64,000 nucleotides of DNA from contig NC_087377.1 of assembly GCF_963675165.1 (NCBI RefSeq), forward strand, positions 11,456,632-11,520,631, read 5' to 3'. The notes under the pieces were generated by a model. That model did not search any database, was not told the DNA's origin, and was given only the letters and a program-made list of their open reading frames with translations. How positions within the stretch are numbered: position 1 is the stretch's first letter; each line of letters begins with the position of its first letter. The stretch comes from Halichondria panicea. Lineage: Eukaryota; Porifera; Demospongiae; Suberitida; Halichondriidae. This document shows, piece by piece, positions 1-10,917 of the stretch. The position numbers and the translations under genes are program-made.

Positions 1-496
1 CAGATACCAGCTTTTTGTCATAAGTACTAACATCACCACACAGTATGCTAGTAATTTCTTGATTTTCTAGTTTCAACAGATCAACAAAAAGAAGGGATGA
101 AAAATTTGCAAGTGATTGATCAGCATATTTGGAAACAGTGACTAGTTGAACTGCCAAAACAGCAGGATTATTGATAGCCTCAACAGCAGTAATATTAGCA
201 CGATAATCAGGAAGGAACGAAGTACCAAGTTTAATTATTTTAGGAGAATTAGAGCTCCTATAGCTCCATTGCAATTGTGCGAGATTCACTCCTTCACAAA
301 TCAGCATCACACTGACATTAACCGAACAAGCCATGTTCACTTTATTGTTGACAAATAGGCTCACGTTAGCCCCTGCAAATAACTAGCTATACATAAGCAT
401 GTCTGTATAGAGCCTCATAGAAAAATTACACAACTTACCTTTAACAGGAAGACTGTAAACAGCAGAACAAATGAAGAAGAGACAGATAAGAATCAT
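1..496 (-). CDS. 5' part of an Ig-like receptor or secreted protein gene
   Basis: This gene starts inside the window and runs off its left edge. Exon 1 (439-496) encodes a signal peptide starting MILICLFFICSAVYSLPVK and ends at a GTAAGT donor. Exon 2 starts at 372 after a TTTGCAG acceptor, and the one base left over from exon 1 plus two bases of exon 2 keep the frame (phase 1). Exon 2 encodes an Ig-like fold with MLICEG as the B-strand cysteine, LQWSY as the core tryptophan and ITSILCGD as the F-strand cysteine. A GGTATCTG near position 8 may be the next donor. The Ig exon closely resembles the broken gene at 5208-7496, so the two are tandem paralogues on the same strand. The membrane segment and tail, if any, lie outside the window. 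The ligand is unknown. Confidence 0.72.
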
Positions 497-888
497 AGCT
501 ATAATTATAATTATATTAGTATTTTGCAGGCTGCTTTTTTCCTTTGCAATATTTTTAACAACATGCAGACAGTTATAATTATGTATTGCTGATCATGTGA
601 GCTACGTACAGTCAATCAATCATCAAAATTAATGCATGCAGTTACTTGAATTCAGTACTTTAAATAAAAATAAAACTGGTATAAACTCCCACGCATGCAC
701 CGGTATTTCACATGCAATTATTGGTGGGTGTGGTTTCCTGGAATTGAAACGCGAATATTAAAACCACGAACATTTCTGCTGAGGGCTATAGAGCCAAATA
801 GCAAAAATGTTCACCGCGAAAAGTGAGTTGCAGCTATATAGCCGTCAGTTTGTAGAGAGATCCAGCGAGTTTGTAGGTACTTACCTAT
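497..888. other. Intergenic stretch with a dispersed repeat
   Basis: I see no coding exon here. About 683-830 is a repeat that reappears at about 25925-26065, sharing the CTCCCACGCA, GTATTTCACATGCAA and GAGCCAAATAGCAAAAA blocks in the same order. Confidence 0.5.
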
Positions 889-1095
889 ACCGTATAGCGG
901 GTAATTTTCGTGGGGTAAAATATTCGTTATTTTCATGGGCAAGCTGATCTCCACGAAATTTTAACGTAGGTGTGACTTACCGGAACGTAGGAATGCAGGC
1001 AGGCAATGAGACTAAACGAAATTTTTACTCACGAAAACCACAGTTTCTCGAGTTGAACGAAATTTTTACCCCACGAAAATTACCTGCTATACGGT
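889..1095. mobile_element. MITE with ACCGTATAGC inverted ends (copy 1)
   Basis: The stretch starts ACCGTATAGCGGGTAATTTT and ends with the matching inverted sequence, ending CTATACGGT. It has no coding capacity. Further copies of the family lie at 17749-17955, 27559-27765, 33163-33349 and, more diverged, 57207-57443. A TA flank is plausible as the target duplication, but it is ambiguous because the ends themselves carry TA. Confidence 0.8.
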
Positions 1096-1966
1096 AGTCT
1101 AGTTCTATAGCTTTAGCTCTTCCGTATGAAGTTTTATAAGCCGTTTCTCATCGTCTCCCTCTATTTATCTACATCTCCAAGCCTATATATAAAGAGAGCT
1201 GCAAGACTCACACAAAATATCGACTAAAAATAATAGTGTTATACTATGGGAAATTTTTGCTATTTCTCTTTGTGTCACCCTGCCCATTCATTCGTATAAA
1301 CAGATAAAAACTTCAGTTCAATATTTCCTGGTCCACTGACGCTAAAATTTGCCGACAGGTCTAGCTTTGTGATTTTTAACTGTACACAATATACACAAAA
1401 TAATGATATTCATGCATGAGCGTTTAATGAGTGGGTAGAAACACTATACCGTAACCATAAAACACTTGTAGCTAGCGTGAGTGTTTATAATTATGCAGCA
1501 ATTAAGATGGATACAGCAAATTAAACACTTATTTATGGCAATAACAAATAAAAATAGGTCATTCGATATAGGTATTTTCTTTTTTACGTCTATAGGGGAA
1601 AATTAACTTATTAAAAATGCATGCAGGCAACGTAAGTTTTGCGGTTCATCTGCTGATCTAACAACATTGCCAAACTTAACATTCTCAGACTGTCAAAATG
1701 TATGTAACAACAGGAACAAGTAATACATGCATATCCATGTATCTGTAATACCTGAGGCTTATCAGTTCCTTTAATTACTTTGTTTCTGTTGACTGTTTCA
1801 CGTCTTTATATCAGGTGTTTCAATTTTAACCAGAGAGTATATTCTGTGAAGATAGCAAATAACGTTTATAATTAGTACAGACATTCGGTTTTTGATCGGT
1901 ACATTGTCAAGTGGAAACAACCAGAAGCAAAGCTACATATTTAATTTACCTTCAGTACCATAATTA
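1096..1966. other. Intergenic stretch without recognisable genes
   Basis: This is AT-rich sequence between the palindromic element and the Tc1/mariner element. I found no supported exon, RNA gene or repeat here. Confidence 0.5.
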
Positions 1967-2026
1967 CAGCAGATTGCAGTTAACTTGCCTGTAGACTTTG
2001 GCAGACGGTTATGTAAACAATAGTAA

Positions 2027-2301
2027 GGCCACTCCAAGTGATACTCTGGTTTCTGGTCCACCGCCCGCATCAGATTTTATTCCTGGATTTCTATCTCATT
2101 ATTGGATTTCTATCTCATTATTTCTACTACGCATGCGCAGAATGGTCCATGCGGTACAAAATAGTGTGATAATGATATTCATTTGCAAAATAATGAGATT
2201 CATAAGGTGAAATTGATAATGACATAATGAGAAAAGCCGCCCGCCCGCATGCAATTAGAAAAACTTCAGGACCAGAAACCAGAATGTCACTTGGAGTGGC
2301 C
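2027..2301. mobile_element. MITE inserted in the mariner left terminal repeat
   Basis: The inverted ends of about 33 bp begin GGCCACTCCAAGTGA, and the element is flanked by TAA on both sides (2024-2026 and 2302-2304). A 3-bp TAA duplication suggests PIF/Harbinger, but no transposase is present. The insertion splits the left inverted repeat of the surrounding Tc1/mariner element, so it is younger than that element. A partial copy with the same end and interior lies at about 24424-24505. Confidence 0.8.
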
Positions 2302-2420
2302 TAAACAACATTCCAACAACGTGTTGCCTCGTTTAGACGCCGCGGCTAATAAATAGCCTCACCTGATCAAAGGTGAAAGTTCAACTAGCTAAAGTTTTTA
2401 ATTTTAACAAGGACACAAAA

Positions 2421-3443
2421 ATGGACCAACAACACCCCATGGGACAGTATGCCTACTCATATGGTAATGTTTGGCCGGAGTATCAGTGGTCTCCAGAACA
2501 GCTACCTGTGACCAGTCATCAGCCTAGACAGGTATTAATTACTGGTGTGCTTTAAAAAGAAAAGTATGTTGCAACCTGCATGCATGGCATGTAATTTTCT
2601 CTTTATTGTATTTTGTAGGATGACTTGAAGTACCGTGTTCGAATTATTAACCAAAAGTTAAAGAAGGACTCGATTGTAGTTGATTGGCATGGTATCTCTA
2701 ACAAGTTTTCATCGATACTTGAACTGAAACAAAAGCTTATCAGTACTCTCAGTAAGTATGTCCCTCCTGCATCTGCAATAGATGAGTTTAATGTTGGGTA
2801 CTTCCATGGACGTCCTCAAGTAAAGAGCTGGATTTTATCGGAAGAAGATTTAAAAGCCATGTACACAAATGCTGGTGACAAAGAGATCTTGCTGTGGTGT
2901 GATGGACAAGTGCAGGTTACATCAACTTCTGATCGTAAGCGAAAACAAGACGATGCTGAAACGGAGAGTGTGCCTAAACGTGCTGCTAGCAGTGCTTCTG
3001 GAGAAGAAGCAGAGCTTCAAGAACACGTTCATGAATTACAAAACATTCATGGAGACAAATATGACTATGGTGACTACAGAATCTGGGCGAGAATGATTAA
3101 AAATCATCAATGGAAAGACAAAGATACTCCTCCAAACATCCCTATGATTAGAGGGAAAGTTTCTCGTAAAGGCAAACATGATGTAGTTGATACTCTGGCT
3201 AATGCTGCTGTTGCTATCGTGAAAGCTTTAAGGCCATCATCTCCTGACGTAAACCCCAGTGTTACTGCTGCTGCATCATGTAGTACACTTGGGATGTCAC
3301 CTGGTAAAAAAGTACAGCTACGGTCCCAGTACCTCAAACAACTCAAGGAGATTCAGAACCTTCGAGATGAAAATGTTCTAAGTATTGATGAGTTTCAAGC
3401 TGAAAAATATACTATCTTAACGACATTACGTGAACTTAAGTAA
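2421..3443 (+). CDS. Accessory protein of the Tc1/mariner element, function unknown
   Basis: This two-exon gene (2421-2531 and 2619-3443) gives 311 residues. The intron has a GTATTAATT donor and a TTTTGTAG acceptor, and phase 0 is kept. I do not recognise the family with certainty. Exon 2 begins with a compact, possibly ubiquitin- or PB1-like segment (KYRVRIINQKLKKDS, FNVGYFHGRPQVKSW, EILLWCDGQ). A basic, serine-rich linker with RKRKQDD and PKRA follows, which could be a nuclear localisation signal. A charged block with NHQWKDKDTPPNIP comes next, and the end has LSIDEFQAEKYTILTTLREL, which resembles a short C-terminal helical SHOCT-type motif. An AATAAA lies at 3466-3471. The gene is convergent with the transposase and inside the same inverted repeats, so it was mobilised with the element. 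A role in DNA binding or regulation of transposition is only a guess. Confidence 0.82.
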
Positions 3444-3529
3444 GGAAATATTAATTATGGAACACAATAAAGACATGTATGACATTATAATAATAATAAT
3501 GTGACATTGTTTAATATCTGATTGACTTG

Positions 3530-4512
3530 TTAATTGTAATAACCTGAATGAGAGTACCAGCCATAGCAGTCTTCTGAGGTTATGCTAGCAAATCCTCTAA
3601 GAAGTATGTCCTCTATGTCCTTGGAAGAAGAGGCTAGTTCTTCATTCGCTCTAAGAAATGATTTCACTGCTGAAAATGACTCCTCAATGGGGTTAAGATC
3701 TGGAGAGTATGGCGGAAGGAACACAAGTAATGCTCCAACGCTTGATATCAGACGCCTGACTCTTTCATTATAATGTATGGAAGCATTATCCATCACTACA
3801 ATGCTGTTTGGGTTCACACCATCAAAGGGTAGCAAATGAGGCAAAACAGACAATTCAATAAAGTCGGCATAGATCTCTCCATTAACACTACCCTTGAGAA
3901 ACTGCACATCTAAGATTCCAACAGATGAAAATGCAGCAATAGCAGAAAAACCCTTTTCCCTCTTGCTAATAGTTTGGTACAGCAACAGCGAAGACCTCTA
4001 AGACTGTAGCCAAATTTTCTCATGGCGGTATTCCTGTCACTCCCAGTTTCATCCAAGAACACTAGCATATCAGGATCATACAATGAAACCTCAGCTACAT
4101 ATTGGGATCTTAATTCTTCGCTCTGTTGAATGGCAATCATCCTCATCTTTTTCCTGCTAAAGCGAGATTGGTGCAGAAACCTGCATATAGTTGACTCATC
4201 AACATGCGTACCTCTTGCTTGCAGTTCAAGTTTTAGCTCATGGAGGTATATGCTAGGTTTCTCTATAACAAGCTCAAGGATGTGAAGCTGGTCTGCTCTG
4301 CTTATTTTTCTTACAGCGTTCGATATATGAATTTTCTTCTCGACTGAGCCACTGGTATCAAATAGATTTACAATCCTTTGCACAGTCGAAGGATCAACAC
4401 AAAGGTTTTCACTGATTTTCTTTGTTGAGATGTCAAGTACCTTTCTTTGATACACCATGCGCCATCTGAGGTCTGAGTGGTAAGCTTTTGTTCTTCCAGG
4501 TTCACAAGACAT
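3530..4512 (-). pseudogene. Tc1/mariner-type DD34E transposase with one frame break
   Basis: Translation starts at 4512 (MSCEPGRTKAYHS). The N-terminal half has paired helix-turn-helix regions (ISENLCVDPSTVQRIVNLFD, then SIYLHELKLELQARG). The catalytic domain follows, with first aspartate in VFLDETGSD, second in VVMDNASIH and glutamate in NPIEESF. There are 34 residues between the second D and the E. The expected GYSLRG motif is present. The frame changes after LLARGKR, around 3945-3965, within a run of A, G and T; the second half reads on in another frame to a stop at 3530. The joined length of about 320 residues is normal for the family. The break may be real decay or a homopolymer error. 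The enzyme would cut and rejoin the element at TA sites. Confidence 0.88.
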
Positions 4513-4726
4513 CCTTAGTATTGTTCTGTACTTGTACTGCTACTGCACTGCACTGCTGCATGGACTATATACTGAGAAATTTGAACGAGTATATATTAGC
4601 CGCGGCTTCTAAAAGAGGCAATAATTCCTCTCAGTGGTATTGTTGGAATGTATGTTTACTACAGATTTACTATTGTTTATACAACCGTCTGCCAAAGTCT
4701 GCAGGCAAGTTAACTGCAATCTGCTG

Positions 4727-5207
4727 TATAATGTATCATGAAAGTCTACACACCTTTCCGTGATTTGCAGCGGATAGTAAACATATTTGTCTACTCCCTC
4801 CACCACCGTATCGCTTGATAAGAAGTTGAGCGTGGGAACTGCAGAGGAGACGATACATATTTGTTAGTGTAGTTATGCTTGTAAAATACTCTACTGTAAC
4901 AAAGGCTATTATTTTGTTGAAAGAAGGCTCAAAATTGCATAAAGAACGGGGGTGAGGGGGGAATAAAGGGGAAGATCGGGGGAAAACAAGGAGAGAGTGT
5001 AGGCGAATGAAAAAGAACACTAGGGAGGACATTAGGTGTTTCTATTTGGTCAGAATGTCAATTAAGGTTGGTAACAATCTGGTTACAGTATAGAAAAGCA
5101 GTTGAAAAGTGTTTAAAGTTAATTCTGACAATCACATTACTCGTAGTTACATGCAGGAGACTCCCCAGTACCATGGAATAATATGGAATAATATGTACGC
5201 TACTTAC
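4727..5207. other. Intergenic stretch without recognisable genes
   Basis: I see no supported exon between the mariner element and the Calx-beta exon. Open frames here are short and show no family features. Confidence 0.45.
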
Positions 5208-5944
5208 TGTTTGTGTTGGTGATAACAATAACGGTTTCACTGACATCAACTCGAGCATTGACAGAAAACAAAATAGCTGAGAATTGTTGATCACTTTCAA
5301 TGATGTCATCTTCTAGCAGACTAACAGTTACACAATCCTCAGAACCACCAGCAAAATTGAGGAAGAAACTTCCCACTGGATCATAATCACTGGCATCTAA
5401 CGAGAAAAAAACATACAATGAATACAGTGTATACGTACATACAGCTATAGTACGATGTAATAATAATTCGTGTCTCACCTATTAGAAATGCGTACACTTT
5501 TGTATTATTCCTGGACGATTTAGTAGTAAACAAACTCAGTTCAATGTTGTACTTTCCCATAATGGTTCTTATGGAGGAAAATCTGGTCTCACAGAACGGA
5601 CCGACACAACGTTTCACAATTTTGATCCCATTAATCGACATGGTGTACACAAGAACTGAAGAACACATTAACTTTCGCTTTGTTAGAGAGTAATACGAGT
5701 CTATGGCATACCAAAAGTATATGCTTGCTGCAAAAGCGGAGAGGAGCTGCCGTTTTGTGGGTGGAGCTAGGACTACAATTTTGTCCATTTAAACTGTGAA
5801 TTGAGACACAGATTTAGTAGAGCCACAGAGATGCCAACTTTTCAGATATTAATTTTCAAAAGAAATGATGCAGTTGCTAGGTTAACTTTTATATAGGTTG
5901 ACTGTTGCTAAGCTAGTGCATTTCTAGTAGCCAATAGGTTTTGG

Positions 5945-6061
5945 GATCTAGATAATGTGCATACAGTATCTATATGGTTATAGTGTCCTTCATCCCTCGG
6001 GCTACGCCCTCGAGCTTTGGGACACTATAACACATATAGATACCTCATTCCCATTATCTAA
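5945..6061. repeat. Imperfect palindrome, likely MITE
   Basis: Left arm AGATAATG...TATCTATATGG...ATAGTGTCC pairs with right arm GGACACTATA...ATATAGATACC...CATTATCT. The loop is GC-rich. There is no coding capacity. Confidence 0.6.
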
Positions 6062-6087
6062 CTATTACGTAAATATTACGTAATAAG

Positions 6088-6736
6088 CAGGGGCGGATCC
6101 AGGATTTAAGAAAGGGGGGTTCTTATAGTACTTCTTGTCCGCGCAAAGCGCGGGCAAGAATTTCACCCAGCGTGCAGCGCCAAATTTTTGTAGACTACGC
6201 CCCCTTTTGATGTGCCACGCCACTAATTAATCACGTTCTCCCAATAAACATTTTTAAACACAGGAGATATGGTTTTGTGACTGGATGAGAGATAGTACGT
6301 GGTGACCCCCAATGGAAAGACAGACGGTGAAGAGGAGACTTGGCTGTAGAGTAGAACTTGACCATCAATTTATTAATGATTATAGCAATTATACATGTAA
6401 GTATGCAGTGACATTCAATATGCAGTGCCATGCACTCTCCCTTACCTGAAACTTTCCTCTTCTTAAACCAGGAGTCAAGGATTCATGGCTAGATATAATA
6501 ATTTATCACTTGACCACAGTGCAAATCAATGTGGCTGCAGTATAGCCAGCCCTACCCTCTTGTTATGCAGAGAGAACCAGCCCCACCCTTTTATTATGCA
6601 GAGAGAACCAGCCTCACCCTTTTATTATACGGAGAGAACTTTGTAGACTTTGTCAGTACAGTTAGCTATAGACTTCAAGACTAGCTGGAAGGGTAGTTTG
6701 TACAAACCCAACGAACAACCTCTGGATCCGCCCCTG
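6088..6736. mobile_element. Non-autonomous hAT-like element with 8-bp duplication
   Basis: The ends are CAGGGGCGGATCCAG at 6088 and its inverse CTGGATCCGCCCCTG ending at 6736. The 8-bp sequence GTAATAAG flanks both sides exactly (6080-6087 and 6737-6744), the duplication size expected for hAT. The 649-bp interior has no transposase. It contains a short tandem repeat (6547-6640). The element lies between the two copies of the receptor exon described in the 5208-7496 pseudogene and truncates the second copy. Confidence 0.85.
6547..6640. repeat. Short tandem repeat, about three units of roughly 32 bp
   Basis: The unit is of the form CCAGCC(C/T)CACCCTTTTATTAT followed by GCAGAGAGAA. It lies inside the hAT-like element. 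Confidence 0.6.
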
Positions 6737-7496
6737 GTAATAAGGTATAACATGTATGCACCAACAATGGTTCTTATGGAGGAAAATCTGGCTTCGCAGA
6801 ACAGACCGACACAAGTTTTCACAATTTTGACCTCATCTGATCCATTAATTGTCACGGTGTACATGAGAATTGAAGAGCATATCAGCTATAAAGAGGTTCC
6901 ATAGCAATTTGTAAATTAAATTCCTTAGTTGTACTTTTACGCTAGTCAAAACACCAAGCTGGTAGATGGCAACAATTATCGTATTGACAGGATCCCATGC
7001 AGACTATAATATCAGATACCAGTATCCTCATATAGGTAACGATATCGCCACACGTTATGCTAGTAATGTTCTGCTTTTCTAGCGCTAACAGATCAACCGT
7101 TAGTATGGATGACCAATTTGCCATGTATGACTCAGGAGAGCGAGAAATAGTAGTGACCAATTGAACACTTAAGAATGCAGGATTATTGTTATTAGTGATA
7201 ATTATTGCTAAGAAAAATTTGCGGAGAAACATCCACAAGAAATTCAAAGATCCTCACATATTCGGTAGAGTTAGGGCTACTGTAACTCCAACGTAATCCT
7301 ACGAGATCCACTCCTTCACAGATCAGCTTCATGCACTCTAGCCCTCTCCGAGCAAGCCTCGCTTTTGACATTTAGGTACACTTCTGCTGCTGTACCAAAT
7401 TCAATACGTGCGGTAAATAAACTAGCTGGCTGCACAAATGTACTTACCTTCGACAAAAATAACAGTAGAAATTACTAAGAGAGAAGTAAAAAACAT

Positions 7497-8611
7497 AATA
7501 TTATTGTCATGGCAGTAGATTTTGGGCTGTATTAAAGTTATATATTTATATAGGCCGTATAGCAAGAATGCAGGAAACTGGCTTTGTTATTATTTTGTTG
7601 CCTCCAAAATAATTATGCCAACATTACTAATACTTCATGCATGCTGAGTATAATAGATCTATGTAATTTATAGATCATGTCTATATTATTCAGCAATGGA
7701 CGTGTACAGTCTTAATTTGCAGCAGATCAACAAATTAAACGGTATACGAGTATGCTCGAGGTAATTATTACTATTCTTTTATGCTCAAGTTAGCAGCCTA
7801 TATAATTATTATTCTTTTCACATTGACTATAATTATTTCCACATTATTCCTCCAAAGCACAACATAGACCGGTCTATTAGACCCCATGTCCTTAACTTGT
7901 ACAAGATTAACATCAAACTATAAATAATAGCCACATGACTCTATCTAGAACGCCAAGGAGATACTTAACCACCAAGTATTTCCAAAACCTGCCTGCTTGT
8001 TATTCTCATAATTGTTATAATTATATGCGCCCATTATGCCAGCATGTGCATGCCTATAATTTTATTATGCCAACATAATCTACCAACCCCGGCCCTCTAT
8101 TAAGTTAAAATTGCTAGGATTGGCTGAAGGAAACACCAAAAAGCATAGAGCAAGAGCATAATTATAACTCAAATTTTATTAGCTGCTGAGTATAATAATT
8201 ATTTCTCTCCCTGCTATTGCTATATTAAATACCTCTGAAAGTTTGTGCTGGATCTGAACCATCATCTGCTTATAATTATGCCGTCAAGAACTATTAAATT
8301 TAGCCCCCCTATAGGGAATTAAAGGTTCCAAATATAGCCCTGACACATTAAATTTGGTCATAACATGAAATGCAAAAATATGAAGATAGCAATTATTATT
8401 CAGTCATTATAGTATTACACATCATTATTCTACAATTACAACTCATAAGCAGATTTCAACAAAAAGTACTGTCTCTTTATCCATATTAAAATTTGAATTA
8501 CCCAAAAAACACCCTATACTAATGTCTAATGATGTGATGATGATGATTCTTCCTATTGGTTAGTTTCTATTATATAGCTGATCTTTTAGTGTATAATATT
8601 GTTTGCTGCAG
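7497..8611. other. Intergenic stretch with one repeat fragment
   Basis: There are no supported exons. About 8110-8165 (TTGCTAGGATTGGC, then CACCAAAAAGC and AGAGCATA) is a fragment of the foldback repeat bounded at 59738-60296. Another fragment lies at about 25075-25135. Confidence 0.5.
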
Positions 8612-8902
8612 TTACCTGCCACTCCAACCCAACACCTGCGAACAGAGTGACCATCAATAGTGCTCCATCAAGTTGCACTAGTAGGATCAACACTGAGCTT
8701 CACTTGCAATGGAGAGACAGTACCAGCAACCTGTGAGAATGATGGACGGTGGTCACCTGATCCTACCAGTTACCTCTGTCCCTCGGGGTGAATCATGATC
8801 ACTATCATGATTGTTACTATAAAGCCCCTCCTCTCAGATGTCACCTGTGGCTTTCCTGTCACACCTTCCAGAAGCAGTGTGGACGTTAAGGGCCGGACAT
8901 CA

Positions 8903-9031
8903 CACTGTAAAAAAAAAAGTGCGGTGAGCACACTAAAACCGTCGCATATAGCACACTTTTTCAAAAAAGCGTGCTATATGCGACGGTTTTAGTGTGTCCA
9001 CCGCACTTTTTTTCAATCATTTTTTACAGTG
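8903..9031. mobile_element. Near-perfect hairpin MITE inside a Sushi exon
   Basis: It starts CACTGTAAAAAAAAAAGTGC and ends TTTTACAGTG. The arms AGCACACT...ACCGTCGCATATAGCACAC and their inverse pair almost perfectly around a CTTTTTCAAAAAAG centre. The flank CA is duplicated (8901-8902 and 9032-9033), and removing the element plus one CA restores the Sushi reading RTSPFS. CACTG ends with a 2-bp duplication suggest a CACTA/Mirage/Chapaev-type element, but this is tentative. Confidence 0.85.
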
Positions 9032-9514
9032 CACCCTTTTCGATAGACTCAGTGGTAAACTTATATTGTGACAAGGGACTATTCCCAGCTGGTGATATGT
9101 CCAGTACGTGTGAAAATATGGGTGGAATGGGAACTTGGAAGCCGGACACGAACATCACATGCAGAGACATGCCTGGTGAGAATGTCATTGGCTAAACTTT
9201 TTGTGTGTATTAATTTACGTTTCACCGCAGTCAACTGCCTCTACCCAAAAAGCCATCCAACGGAACTATAGTGAACTATGAGAGTTTGAATGAGACAGTA
9301 TCGGAGGGAACAGTGCTGACTTACCATGCAGTGTGACAATGGACTCTCACTGACTGGACCCAACACCATCGCTTGCACTAATGCTGGTGTCTGGAGTACT
9401 GAGCCTGAGGCAATCGTGTGTGTACTTGAATGTGAGTATAGCGCTTTTGTTAACAGTTAATTTCCTATCAATTTGTTTACCTTCTCCATAGATTATATTT
9501 CCACCATCTTATTA

Positions 9515-9576
9515 GCCTCGATCCCAGGCCGAGTTTTCACTTTTATAACGGTTAGGCGAACAACTCGAGGCTACCA
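9515..9576. repeat. About 60-bp insert in the receptor TM exon
   Basis: The sequence AGCCTCGATCCCAGGCCG...CTCGAGGCT is absent from the paralogous TM exons at 17192 and 21425. The motif GCCTCGA(T/G)(C/A)CCAGGCCG recurs at about 18107 and 61435, and an inverted arrangement (CGATTCCAGG...GGAATCGAGGC) is at about 38028-38085. It is probably a very short mobile repeat. Confidence 0.55.
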
Positions 9577-9812
9577 CCTTATCCGCTGGTGCTACTATCG
9601 TTATAAGTGTGATCATCACTTTCATTGTGACTCTAGTCACTGGATTCCTCACTGGACTCTTAGTGATGCACCTTTGCTCCCGTAAGAAGGCAACTGAAGG
9701 ACAAGCTAATGTAGGACCCACTGTACCAGCTGGTCTTGTTTATGAGGAGGTGTCACCCAAAATGGAAATTGAGCTATACAGTAACCAAGCATATGAACAA
9801 GTGTATATGTAG

Positions 9813-10917
9813 GACTGTGAAAGTTATAGCATTATATATATAATCCAGTGTCTGCATAATAATTTATAGCTTATCAGTTGTACATGCATAATTATAGCCA
9901 AGGTTTTATATAGCAATATAGCAACTTTATATTCAATCAATCGTGTCTGTTGTTTTATAAACAATTGTAGTATTAACATGAATGTAAACAGTAGCACAAA
10001 TCAATGTATACATCTCAACCATCACAACAATCATGACAATGCTTGTGTCAGCAACAATTAATAATAATATTATAGTTATCGTTTTGTTAAAATATGTTCA
10101 GGAATAATACACTTATGATTATAGTATTTATATACAGCACATGCAGTCAAAGAGTATAATTAACATGAATGTTGTTTGTTAAATGTCTCCATGCACATGC
10201 TGATAATTGCAGCAAGGGTAGAACACACATGTAGTACATTGGGAACCTTCTTTAATTTACAAAGCTAAGGAACTTCTAGCCAGTTTTAGGTCGATTGATC
10301 TGGATCATTACAGTTCCAGTGGATTACTCCACCCTTAGATTGAAGGTTCATCTGCATGGGAATTGGTTGTCTATAATTATGTAGACCGTCTGAAAGGCTC
10401 TTGAGGTTGAAGTTGCTCTTCCTGGTTTTGTGACTCTTCTAGCTGAGCTGGAGATGCATGAGGGTATAATGTCTATCTCATCGGCACTTCTTTTTCAGTT
10501 TGCGGCGAAGACGAGACCTGGAATAACAATTATGATTCGCATGCATGTCTAATATATTCGTTTGTCTTCTATAGTCTCACTTCGTAAGTTAGATTTCCTT
10601 GTTTCGATACAGGTGTCCATGGTGAATTCGTACCTGCTTCTCTCTAATAATTATAGGTATACTATATAGGAATGCAAGTATGAAGAAGCGCTCTTATTTT
10701 CTTTATTCTACATATATATATATGATACTATATCATGCAGAGGGCATGTGATTTAGTATATACGGATGGTCCCATGCAGAGCCACTTTGTAGACTTTAAT
10801 GTAAAACATCATGTAAATCGCTTCCGTTTCCAATCCCTCTTCCACTTCTATCTATACTGGTAGTGTATATAGATCTATATGCATGACCATGCACCGTATT
10901 ACCACAATAATTATATA
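9813..10917. other. Intergenic stretch, possible minus-strand tail exon
   Basis: There are no firm genes. On minus, about 10380-10505 encodes SPAQLEESQNQEEQLQPQEP, which looks protein-like (a glutamine/glutamate-rich tail), but a stop interrupts its start and no neighbouring exons could be linked. I record it only as a possibility. Confidence 0.3.

Larger units (their letters stand above)
1967..4726. mobile_element. Two-gene Tc1/mariner-type DNA transposon (2760 bp)
   Basis: Both ends read CAGCAGATTGCAGTTAACTT inward and both are flanked by TA (1965-1966 and 4727-4728), the target duplication typical of Tc1/mariner. The inverted repeats match over the first 60 bp (1967-2026 and 4667-4726). 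Past a MITE inserted in the left arm, similarity resumes around ATTCCAACAA and GCCGCGGCTAAT, so the repeats were originally about 110 bp or more. The element carries two convergent genes. One is a DD34E transposase on minus (3530-4512) and the other a spliced gene of unknown role on plus (2421-3443). Classic mariner elements carry only the transposase. The transposase has a frame break, so this copy is probably not autonomous. Confidence 0.9.
5208..7496 (-). pseudogene. Broken receptor gene: signal peptide, Ig-like, unknown domain, Calx-beta
   Basis: The signal peptide exon (7448-7496, MFFTSLLVISTVIFVE) has a GTAAGT donor in phase 1. The Ig exon starts at 7389 and reads AAEVYLNVKSEACSE. It then needs a one-base shift near 7330 to reach MKLICEGVDLVGLRWSY, and a second shift near 7200-7215 to reach NNPAFLSVQLV and ITSITCGD. 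Exon 5479-5655 (SINGIKIVKRCVGPFCETRF) and the Calx-beta exon 5208-5396 (FAGGSEDCVTVSLLEDD, ending ETVIVITNTN) both keep phase 1. Calx-beta domains bind calcium in exchangers and integrins. A second, truncated copy of exon 5479-5655 lies at about 6760-6865, with its acceptor AG changed to AA, and a hAT-like element sits next to it. No membrane or tail exon was found. It is a decayed tandem copy of the gene at the left edge. Confidence 0.7.
8612..9812 (+). pseudogene. Broken Sushi-domain receptor with TM and YEEV tail
   Basis: Four exons of the cluster's Sushi x3-TM design can be aligned to the intact genes. Sushi 1 (8612 to about 8788) needs a one-base shift after VTINSAPS. Sushi 2 (8838-9175) is split by a 129-bp hairpin element at 8903-9031. 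Sushi 3 (9231-9431) has lost a base near 9250 and gained four (TGCA) at about 9325, where the paralogues read ACTTACCAGTGTG. The TM exon (from 9492) carries an insert of about 60 bp (AGCCTCGATCCC...CTCGAGGCT) and then reads VTLVTGFLTGLLVMH, a basic SRKK stop-transfer, LVYEEVSPK and NQAYEQVYM before a TAG at 9810. No Ig or FN3 exon or signal peptide was found upstream. It is a pseudogene of the 15491-17460 type. Confidence 0.82.

Noticed and set aside
3582-3773. Plus-strand open frame opposite the transposase
   Set aside because: It lies antisense to the conserved DD34E catalytic domain and shows no family features.
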